Shown: one piece after another, positions 1 to 6,920 of the stretch
How the letters are laid out: each line of letters opens with the position of its first letter
Numbering within the stretch: position 1 is the first letter of the stretch
NCBI RefSeq assembly: GCF_014904705.1
Contig: NZ_JACZCQ010000006.1
Coordinates: forward strand, 1 to 64,000
DNA: 64,000 bases
Origin: Nisaea sediminum
GTDB lineage: Bacteria; Pseudomonadota; Alphaproteobacteria; Thalassobaculales; Thalassobaculaceae
Reading direction: 5' to 3'
Made by a program: the position numbers and the translations under genes
Notes under the pieces: generated by a model
Databases searched by the model: none
What the model was told of the DNA's origin: nothing
What the model saw: only the letters and a program-made list of their open reading frames with translations

Positions 1-37
1 TTCCCGGCCCGGCCCCCCCCCCACCCAAAACCCAGAA

Positions 38-61
38 GGCGCCGCCCGCCGCGGAGGCGCC
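38..61 (-). terminator. weak hairpin downstream of the ABC binding-protein gene
   Basis: Two GGCGCC arms (38-43 and 56-61) flank a GC-rich loop just past the stop codon of the minus-strand gene. Read on the minus strand the hairpin is followed by TTCTGGGTTTT, a poor T-tract, so it could be a weak terminator or only a stem between cistrons. A run of ten C bases lies at 13-22. Confidence 0.3.
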
Positions 62-85
62 GGCCGGACACCGTTATGGTAGTAA

Positions 86-1441
86 TCAGGCGCCGTTGTT
101 GCACGGCCCGAGATCGCCCGCGAACTGCGGGATGTTCGGATCGTAGGTCACCTGCTCGCGCGGCACTTCCTGCACGACCTCGAGAAGGTCGAACTGGGAA
201 GTCGGGTTTTCGTTACCCTTCACGACCAGCACCTTCTTGAAGCACTGGTGATCGTCCGCACGGTAGAGGGTCGGACCGTTGCCCATGCCGTCGAACTCGA
301 AGCCTTCGAGGGCCTTGACGACTTCGCACGGAGCGAAGGTGCCGGCACGTTCGCAGGCATCGGCATAGAGCAGGGTCTGCACATAGCAGGTGTGCGCGGC
401 CTGGCTCGGCGGGAAGCCGTATTCGGCACCGAAGGACTTCACGAAAGCCTGCGAGCCTTCGTCCTTCAGCGACCAGTGCCAGTTGGTGGAACCGAAGATG
501 CCCTTCACGTTCGCGCCCGCACCCTGAGCCATCAGGCGGCTGTAGAGCGGAACCACGATCGCGAAGTCCTTGCCGTTCACCTTCTTGTCGCGCAGACCGA
601 ACTGAACCGCCTGAGTCAGCGAGTTCACCATGTCCTTGCCGTAGTGGTTCAGCACCAGCACATCCGCGCCCGAGTTCAGAACCGGGGTGATGTACTGCGA
701 GAAGTCACCGGCGCCGAGCGGGGTCTTCACCGCGGCGGCGGTCTTCCAGCCGACCGCCTCGGTCGCGTTCTTGATCGACTCTTCCTGGGTCCAGCCCCAG
801 GTGTAGTCGGCGGTCAGGTGGTAGGCGACGCGGTCGGTGCCGTAGTTCGCCTTCAGCACCGGGGCCAGAGCGGCGCCGGACTGATAGGCGTTGAAGAAGT
901 GGCGGAAGCCGTTGCGACGGCGGTCCTTACCGGTGGTGTCGTTGGAGTGGGTCAGGCCGGCCATGAACATGATGCCCGCATCCTGGCACAGACCCTGGAC
1001 CGCGATGGCCACACCGGAGGACGACCCGCCGGAGATCATCAGAGCGCCGTCCTTTTCGATCATGCGCTTGGCGGACGCGCGCGCGGCGTCGGACTTGGTC
1101 TGCGTATCGCCCGTGACATACTCGACCTTCTTACCGAGCACGCCGTTGCCCTTGAGGGCCTTGGACGAGAAGGTGTTCAGCATGCCGCCGTCACCTTCAC
1201 CGTTCAGGTGCTTGACGGCCAACTGGAACGCACGGAGTTCGTCCGCGCCTTCGTCGGCATACGCACCGGTCTGCGGCACGTTGAAGCCGAGCTTGATGCT
1301 CGCAGCGTTGCCCGGATTGTTCAGAAACTCAGCACCAAAGGCGTGACGCGTGAAAAACGTCGGCGCGGCAAGGGCACCGGACAGCGCGAGGCCGCCCTTG
1401 AGCAGATTACGCCGGCTCACGCCGGTGTCGAACTTTGCCAT
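86..1441 (-). CDS. branched-chain amino acid-type ABC transporter substrate-binding protein (Tat-exported)
   Basis: Periplasmic binding protein of the Leu/Ile/Val (Peripla_BP_6) class, expected to deliver amino acids or amides to an ABC importer. The 451-residue product opens with a Tat signal: a twin-arginine SRRNLLKGG, a hydrophobic stretch and an Ala-rich cleavage region around residue 36. The mature part begins with IKLGFNVPQTGAYADEG, the usual first strand of this fold, and MISGGSSSGVAIAVQGL matches the typical second sub-domain motif. A GGGAGGAAT Shine-Dalgarno sequence precedes the ATG at 1441. Permease and ATPase genes are not visible and may lie to the left. The family assignment is secure; the substrate is unknown. 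Confidence 0.88.
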   Translation of the reverse strand: MAKFDTGVSRRNLLKGGLALSGALAAPTFFTRHAFGAEFLNNPGNAASIKLGFNVPQTGAYADEGADELRAFQLAVKHLNGEGDGGMLNTFSSKALKGNGVLGKKVEYVTGDTQTKSDAARASAKRMIEKDGALMISGGSSSGVAIAVQGLCQDAGIMFMAGLTHSNDTTGKDRRRNGFRHFFNAYQSGAALAPVLKANYGTDRVAYHLTADYTWGWTQEESIKNATEAVGWKTAAAVKTPLGAGDFSQYITPVLNSGADVLVLNHYGKDMVNSLTQAVQFGLRDKKVNGKDFAIVVPLYSRLMAQGAGANVKGIFGSTNWHWSLKDEGSQAFVKSFGAEYGFPPSQAAHTCYVQTLLYADACERAGTFAPCEVVKALEGFEFDGMGNGPTLYRADDHQCFKKVLVVKGNENPTSQFDLLEVVQEVPREQVTYDPNIPQFAGDLGPCNNGA

Positions 1442-1545
1442 TAATTCCTCCCGTTATTTCTTAGGGAGCGCACCGTCCCCAACGCGCTTCCCCGAATTTG
1501 AGCTAAATGGTCGCTCCGTCAACGAGACTACGCACTGTCAGTTAA

Positions 1546-1618
1546 CTTGCGAATAAGTATTTGAAATATGCGTATTTTTTTGTAAATATTACCATTCTAA
1601 AAAACATCGATTTGTAAA
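1546..1618. promoter_or_regulatory. three phased TTTGTAAA-like operator boxes in a divergent promoter region
   Basis: The gap between the two divergent genes (1442-1666) is strikingly AT-rich. It holds CTTGCGAA at 1546-1553 and TTTGTAAA at 1579-1586 and 1611-1618, with box centres 33 and 32 bp apart, about three helical turns. TTTGCAAA is the known core bound by RamB/PrpR-type regulators, and the adjacent gene encodes a member of that family. Autoregulation and control of the binding-protein gene are inferred. Confidence 0.5.
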
Positions 1619-1666
1619 TAATTTACGCTGCGGCGCAACAACTCGAACCAAATCAAGGTGTTGGAA

Positions 1667-3178
1667 ATGGCCCGGGCGCCAATTGGAATGCGACTGCGCG
1701 ACAGGCGCAAAAGTCTCGGCCGCACGCAAGCGGAACTTGCGGCCGCTGTCGGGATCTCCGCGTCTTATCTGAACCTGATCGAGCATAACAAGCGGCAGGT
1801 CAGCGGCGCGCTGCTGCTGCGCCTCGGCGAGGCGCTCGAAGTCGGCATCGATTATCTCGACGGAGCCGCGGAACGGCGGCTGATCCAGGATCTGGACGAA
1901 ATCGCCGCCGACCCGGCCCACGGGGATCTCGACATCGACCCGGACAGCGCCACGGACCTGGTGGCCCGTCACCGGCCCTGGGCCAGCCTGATCGTCAAGC
2001 TGCACCGCGACCATCTCGACCAGACCGCGGCGCTCAGGGCCCTCTCCGAGAGGTTGAGCCAGGACCCGTTCCTCTCCGACGCGGTGCACGGGATGCTGTC
2101 CAACATCGCCGCCATCCGCTCGACCTCGGAGATCCTGGCAAGCGTCAGCGACATTCCGGAGGACCAGCAGGCACGTTTTCATCGCAACCTCGCGGACGAG
2201 AGCGCACGGCTCTCCGATATCGCGCAGGCGATGGCCGGCTATTTCGACCGCGCGCCGTCAAGGCTCGGCTCGGTCACGCCGGCGGAGGAGGTGGACGATT
2301 TCCTGCTTGAGAACCAGAACTACTTTGCCGCCATCGAAGACGCAGTGAGCGATTTCGCCGCCGGCCTCGGCTGCGACCCCGTGGCGCCGGAATTCGAGAG
2401 CGTCGCGCGGACGTATCTGGAAAAGGCCGGCGCCGGCTCCCTCGACGCGCTGAATGCGGGCGCTGCCACCCTTCCGGCGCCGAGCCGGCGCTTCGCGGTC
2501 GCCCGCGCCCTGCTCCTTCCGGCCCTGCGCGAGGATATCGAGGAAATCGTCGCCTCGGCAGACCTGCTCACGAGCGACGCCGCCCTCGTGAGAGCCCGGC
2601 GTGCGCTGCAGTCTTACGCCGCGGCGGCTCTTCTGATGCCCTACGACCGGATCCGCGATGCGGCCGTCGCATCGCGCTACGACGTCGACAAGCTGCAGTA
2701 CCGCTTCGGGGTGAGTCTCGAACAGGTTTGCCACCGGCTCGCCTCGCTCCGCCGCCCCGGCGCGGAGGGCGTTCCCTTCGCCTTCATGCGCTCGGACCCC
2801 GCGGGCTACATCACGAAGCGACTGCCGCTCCGGGATCTGCCGCTTCCGCGCTATGGCGGCGCCTGCCCGCTCTGGGCGATCTACAGGGCCTTCCAGACCC
2901 CGGACCGGGTGTTCCGCCACCTGGTTGAATTCGCCGACCGCAGCCGGTTTCTGTTCATCGCCAGGACCGTCGCCAAACAGGCCACCGGATTCGACCGCCC
3001 GCAGCATCTCGTCTCGATCATGCTCGGGTGCGATGCGCTCTATGCACCGGATCTGGTCTACGGCGACGGTCTCGACCTCTCGTCGAAGTCCGCGGCCGAA
3101 CCCGTCGGCTCGGCCTGCCGCGTCTGCCCGCGCGAGGACTGCCGGCACCGCCAGGAACATCCGATCACCGGGAGCTAG
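1667..3178 (+). CDS. XRE-family short-chain fatty acyl-CoA responsive regulator (ScfR/MccR/RamB type)
   Basis: Transcription factor of the family that senses short-chain acyl-CoA and controls acetate/propionate or acyl-CoA metabolism. An N-terminal Cro/C1 helix-turn-helix lies at roughly residues 7-62 (RRKSLGRTQAELAAAVGISA, then SYLNLIEHNKR). A long central region follows, then the family's C-terminal domain (PLWAIYRAFQTPDRVFRHL) ending in a cysteine cluster ACRVCPREDCRHR. ATG 1667 is preferred over an in-frame GTG at 1658 because AAGG at 1655-1658 is correctly spaced for it; the product is 503 residues. Three operator-like boxes lie directly upstream. Family confidence is high; the inducer is inferred from relatives. 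Confidence 0.85.
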   Translation: MARAPIGMRLRDRRKSLGRTQAELAAAVGISASYLNLIEHNKRQVSGALLLRLGEALEVGIDYLDGAAERRLIQDLDEIAADPAHGDLDIDPDSATDLVARHRPWASLIVKLHRDHLDQTAALRALSERLSQDPFLSDAVHGMLSNIAAIRSTSEILASVSDIPEDQQARFHRNLADESARLSDIAQAMAGYFDRAPSRLGSVTPAEEVDDFLLENQNYFAAIEDAVSDFAAGLGCDPVAPEFESVARTYLEKAGAGSLDALNAGAATLPAPSRRFAVARALLLPALREDIEEIVASADLLTSDAALVRARRALQSYAAAALLMPYDRIRDAAVASRYDVDKLQYRFGVSLEQVCHRLASLRRPGAEGVPFAFMRSDPAGYITKRLPLRDLPLPRYGGACPLWAIYRAFQTPDRVFRHLVEFADRSRFLFIARTVAKQATGFDRPQHLVSIMLGCDALYAPDLVYGDGLDLSSKSAAEPVGSACRVCPREDCRHRQEHPITGS

Positions 3179-3279
3179 GCCGCGCGTCGCGCTTGCGTCA
3201 CCCTCAACCTCGGTTAAACTCCGGAAAACCGGCAAACAGTTAATGACCGGGAAAACAAGGAGGCATTGGGGGAAACAGC

Positions 3280-3651
3280 GTGACAACACGCGTCTTTATC
3301 GCGGAGGACGAGCCGAACATCCTCGAGTCGCTGAGCTTTCTGCTCGGGCGGGAGGGATGGGAGGTGACCAGCGCCCTCGACGGCGACGCCGCCCTCGAAC
3401 AACTCAATAACCAGGCCCTGCCGGATGTCGTGATCCTCGACATCATGCTGCCGCACCGCAATGGCTTCGAGATCCTGCGCCAGCTTCGCGCCTCGCCGCG
3501 CACCAGCAAACTGCCGGTCATCGTGCTGACCGCAAAGGGCCAGGAAAAGGACCGCAAGACCGCACAGGAGATCGGCGCCGACGCCTTCGTCACCAAGCCG
3601 TTCTCCAACCGCGACGTGATCGAGCAGGTCAAGAAACTGGCCGGGCTGTAG
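3280..3651 (+). CDS. single-domain response regulator (receiver only)
   Basis: CheY-like receiver of 123 residues with no output domain. The acidic pocket is FIAEDEP near residue 10, the phospho-acceptor Asp is in VVILDIMLPHRNG near residue 54, the conserved Thr is in VIVLTAKG and the Lys is in VTKPFS. The GTG start follows GGGGGA with a 6-base spacer. It leads a three-gene run: a membrane protein gene begins 3 bases after its stop and a transporter-fused histidine kinase overlaps that one. It is probably the phosphorylation partner of that kinase, passing the signal by protein contact because it has no DNA-binding domain. Confidence 0.88.
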   Translation: MTTRVFIAEDEPNILESLSFLLGREGWEVTSALDGDAALEQLNNQALPDVVILDIMLPHRNGFEILRQLRASPRTSKLPVIVLTAKGQEKDRKTAQEIGADAFVTKPFSNRDVIEQVKKLAGL

Positions 3652-3654
3652 GCG

Positions 3655-3918
3655 ATGCGCCCCTCTTCTCCCAGTACGGCCGCCAAGTACCGTGACGCTG
3701 CGTTTCTGCTGCCGCTGGCGGGGCTGTTCCTGCTGATGCCGCCCTTTATCGATCTGTTCGCCGTGCACGAGACGCTGTTCGGCATCCCGCTGATCGTCGC
3801 ATACCTCTTCGGGCTCTGGAGCGCGATGATTCTCATTGCCTTCTGGTTCTCGCACCGGCTGAGCGATCCGGAACATCATGCGCCGTCGCCGCCGGACATC
3901 AGCTCGCCAGGCCGCTGA
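3655..3918 (+). CDS. small two-helix membrane protein, likely SSS-transporter accessory
   Basis: An 87-residue protein with two hydrophobic segments (about residues 15-32 and 42-63) and a polar Pro-rich tail. It lies between a receiver gene and a sodium:solute-symporter-type kinase and overlaps the kinase start by one base (TGATG), suggesting translational coupling. Small two-helix proteins often accompany SSS transporters (the YhdT and YjcH types), and size and position fit such a subunit. That role is inferred from context, and no catalytic motif was recognised. Confidence 0.7.
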   Translation: MRPSSPSTAAKYRDAAFLLPLAGLFLLMPPFIDLFAVHETLFGIPLIVAYLFGLWSAMILIAFWFSHRLSDPEHHAPSPPDISSPGR

Positions 3919-6371
3919 TGCTGTCCGCCAACCTGATCTTCACCATCTCGCTGGCCTATGTGGCTCTGCTCTTCATGGTCGCGTTCGTCGGCGACCGGCA
4001 GGCCCGCACGGGACAATCCTCCTGGATCCAGTCCCCGGTCGTCTACACGCTCTCGATCTCGGTCTATTGCACCTCCTGGACCTTCTACGGCGCGGTCGGC
4101 TCCGCGGCCCGCAGCGGGCTCGAGTTCGCCACCATCTATCTCGGGCCGACCCTTGTCTTCATCGGCTGGTGGTTCCTGCTGCGAAAGCTGGTTCGGATCG
4201 GACACGTCCATCGCATCACCTCGATCGCCGACCTGATCTCCTCGCGCTACGGCAAGAGCACGAGCCTCGCCGTGCTGGTGACACTCATCGCGGTGATCGG
4301 CACCACGCCCTACATCGCGCTGCAGCTGAAGGCGGTGACAACGAGCATCCAGGTCATCGTGTCCTCCGATCCCGGCAATCTCGCCAATCCGCCTAGCGAC
4401 GATCCGGCCTCGGAGATCGCCTTCTGGATCGCGGCCGGCATGGCGCTCTTCACCATCATCTTCGGCACCCGCACGATCGATGCGAACGAGCGCCATCACG
4501 GCGTGGTCGCCGCCATCGCGCTCGAGGCGCTGGTCAAGCTGCTGGCCCTGATCGCCGTCGGCCTGTTCGTGGTCTTCGCGCTCGCCGACGGACCGGCGGA
4601 CATCTTCAGCCGCGAGGCCGCGAAGGTGCTGCAGACCGAGGATATGTTCGACGCCCGCTGGGTCGCCCTCACTTTCCTCTCCGGCGTCGCGATCATCTGC
4701 CTGCCGCGGCAATTCCAGGTGACCGTGGTGGAGAATACCGGGGAGGACCAGCTGCGCATGGCCTCCTGGCTGTTCCCGCTCTATCTGATGCTGATGAGCC
4801 TCTTCGTGCTGCCGATCGCGATCGGCGGGCTCAGCGTGCTGCCGGAGGGCGCCAATCCGGATATGTTCGTGCTCACCGTACCGATGTCCGTCGGCCAGGA
4901 CCTGCTCGTCCTTCTGGCCTTCCTCGGCGGCTTCTCCTCGGCCACCTCGATGGTCATCGTCGCTTCGATCGCGCTTTCGACCATGATTTCGAACCATATC
5001 GTCATGCCGGTGATGTTGCGCACGCCCTGGACATCGATCGAGCGCAGCGGCGACGTGCGCCGGCTGCTGCTGGTCAGCCGGCGGATCAGCATCGGCGTCA
5101 TCCTGCTGCTCGGTTACGTCTATTTCCGGCTCAGCGGTAAATCGGACGCGCTGGCCGCGATCGGCCTGATCGCCTTTGCCGGGGTCGCCCAATTCCTGCC
5201 GCCCCTGCTCGGCGGGATCTACTGGAAGAGGGCGACCGCGACCGGTGCCAAGATCGGTCTTGCCACCGGCTTTATCCTCTGGGGATACACGCTCTTCCTG
5301 CCGAGCTTCGAGGGCGACCTGCTACTGTCGGCCAGCACGATCGAATACGGTCCCCTGGGCATAGATTTGCTGCGCCCGCAGGCGCTGTTCGGCCTGACCG
5401 GCCTCGATCCGCTGGTGCATGCGCTGTTCTGGAGTCTCAGCGCCAATGTGGTGCTGTTCGTTTTCTGCTCTCTCCTGGTCGAACCGAAACCGCTGGAGCG
5501 TTTGCAGGGGACCTTGTTCGTCGATGTCTTCCGCACGCCGGCCGGCGACGAGCACCGCTTCATCCGGCGGTCCGCCTCGGCCGAGGATCTCTTCATTCTG
5601 GCGCAGCGGATTCTCGGCGCGGACGAGGCCCAGCGCCTGTTCCGGGAGTTTGCCGCCGGCCAGGGGAGCGACAGCGACTTTCCGCAACCGACGGATGCCT
5701 TCATCGCCCACCTCGAGCGACGGCTCGCCGGCTCCATCGGCGCCGCATCGGCCCGGGCCATGGTCTCGCAGATCGCCAGCGGCGAAACCATCAGCCTCGA
5801 CGAGCTGATGAAGATCGCGGACGAAACCGCGCAACTGATGGAGTACAGCCAGGAGGTCGAGAAGAAATCGATACAGCTCGAGGCGACCGCGCGGGAACTC
5901 CGGCGAGCGAACCAGAGACTGACCCTGCTCGATGCACAGAAGGACGATTTCCTCAGCCAGGTGAGTCACGAGGTCCGGACGCCGATGACCTCGATCCGCT
6001 CCTTCTCGGAAATCCTCCTCGAGACCAGGGACCTGACCAGCCCGCAGGCGCAGCGTTTCCTCTCCATCATCCACGAGGAGAGCCTGCGTCTCACGCGTCT
6101 GCTCGACGAGATCCTCGACATGAACCTGATGGACCGGGGCGAGGCATCGTGGAACCTGCATGAACTGGACGCTTCGGTGCCGCTGTCCCGCGCGGTCGAG
6201 ACCTGCCGCGGCCTCGCCCGCTCCCCGGGCGCCGGCATTCACTTCCTGGGACCCGCCCGCGCCGGTGGCGGGGGCGGTTCGGGCCGCCCGCCCGAGGGGG
6301 GGAGGAACCGGCCAGCGCGATCGTCGTGGCCGATCCGGACCGCCTGCAGCAGGTGGTCATCAACATCCTGA
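3918..6371 (+). CDS. SLC5/SSS transporter-STAC-histidine kinase, 5' part (frameshifted)
   Basis: Membrane sensor kinase whose input module is a sodium:solute symporter, as in CbrA/CrbS. Residues 1 to about 510 form a multi-helix SSS domain. A STAC-like linker follows (SAEDLFILAQRILGADEAQ, then ISLDELMKIADETAQLMEY). The HisKA helix comes next with phospho-His in FLSQVSHEVRTPMTSIRSF near residue 690. The frame then runs into a Gly/Pro-rich stretch and stops at 6371 without the ATPase domain, which continues in the -1 frame. The break is at or near a G7 run (6296-6302). The intact protein would be about 930 residues. A sequencing error, a true mutation and programmed -1 slippage are all possible; the first is most likely. 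Confidence 0.85.
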   Translation: MLSANLIFTISLAYVALLFMVAFVGDRQARTGQSSWIQSPVVYTLSISVYCTSWTFYGAVGSAARSGLEFATIYLGPTLVFIGWWFLLRKLVRIGHVHRITSIADLISSRYGKSTSLAVLVTLIAVIGTTPYIALQLKAVTTSIQVIVSSDPGNLANPPSDDPASEIAFWIAAGMALFTIIFGTRTIDANERHHGVVAAIALEALVKLLALIAVGLFVVFALADGPADIFSREAAKVLQTEDMFDARWVALTFLSGVAIICLPRQFQVTVVENTGEDQLRMASWLFPLYLMLMSLFVLPIAIGGLSVLPEGANPDMFVLTVPMSVGQDLLVLLAFLGGFSSATSMVIVASIALSTMISNHIVMPVMLRTPWTSIERSGDVRRLLLVSRRISIGVILLLGYVYFRLSGKSDALAAIGLIAFAGVAQFLPPLLGGIYWKRATATGAKIGLATGFILWGYTLFLPSFEGDLLLSASTIEYGPLGIDLLRPQALFGLTGLDPLVHALFWSLSANVVLFVFCSLLVEPKPLERLQGTLFVDVFRTPAGDEHRFIRRSASAEDLFILAQRILGADEAQRLFREFAAGQGSDSDFPQPTDAFIAHLERRLAGSIGAASARAMVSQIASGETISLDELMKIADETAQLMEYSQEVEKKSIQLEATARELRRANQRLTLLDAQKDDFLSQVSHEVRTPMTSIRSFSEILLETRDLTSPQAQRFLSIIHEESLRLTRLLDEILDMNLMDRGEASWNLHELDASVPLSRAVETCRGLARSPGAGIHFLGPARAGGGGGSGRPPEGGRNRPARSSWPIRTACSRWSSTS

Positions 6372-6706
6372 CCAATGCGATCAAGCACAATACTTCAGCG
6401 AACCCGATGGTCAGGGTTGAAGGCAGGCTGAGCGGTGGAGAATACGTGATCGAGATTACCGACAACGGCCCGGGGATCCCGAACCACCTCCGCCCCTTCA
6501 TCTTCGAGAAGTTCCAGCGCGGCGCCGCCCAGTCATCGACAGGCGGGATCGGCCTCGGACTTGCGATCAGCAAGGAGATCATGAAGCGGCTCGGCGGCAG
6601 GCTCGTATTGGACGAGGACGACGGCCCCGGAACCCGGTTCCAGATCACCCTGAACGCCAAGGCCATCAAATCCGCGTCTCAATCCCAGGCTCATTCGATT
6701 AGCTAA
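6326..6706 (+). CDS. HATPase_c domain of the same histidine kinase (3' part, -1 frame)
   Basis: This frame carries the catalytic ATP-binding domain missing from the upstream part: ADPDRLQQVVINILTNAIKH (N box), EITDNGPGIP (G1), IFEKFQRG (F box) and GIGLGLAISKEIMKRLGG (G2). The same frame is open back to the G7 run at 6296-6302, giving GEEPASAIVV before the DPDRL motif, so this is not an independent gene. Any start codon here (for example GTG 6326) lacks a convincing ribosome binding site. A 14-base palindrome GCTAAAATTTTAGC at 6702-6715 spans the stop codon and may act as a weak terminator. Confidence 0.8.
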   Translation: MADPDRLQQVVINILTNAIKHNTSANPMVRVEGRLSGGEYVIEITDNGPGIPNHLRPFIFEKFQRGAAQSSTGGIGLGLAISKEIMKRLGGRLVLDEDDGPGTRFQITLNAKAIKSASQSQAHSIS

Positions 6707-6920
6707 AATTTTAGCGAATTAACGAATTCGTGACCAATTGAGGCAATGCTCCGAGTCAGTGGAGTAGCGTTTGTACAGCCGTATCACGCTGGAGACTCGT
6801 CCGGATTTTCATCCCCTGCGAGCCTCGCCGGCGAACATCCGGAAACCCGCTGCAACGACGCTCGAAACCAGCTTCCGGCGGTATATCCCAGCCGGACGCA
6901 TTGAATATCGGGGCAGTTAC

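Noticed and set aside
248..1444. Long plus-strand frame opposite the ABC binding-protein gene
   Set aside because: It is the mirror of a well-supported gene; GC-rich DNA commonly leaves such antisense frames open. Translation shows no fold or motif.
6702..6715. GCTAAAATTTTAGC palindrome as a stand-alone operator
   Set aside because: It spans the stop codon of the kinase frame with no promoter or repeat context, so it is kept only as a weak terminator possibility.
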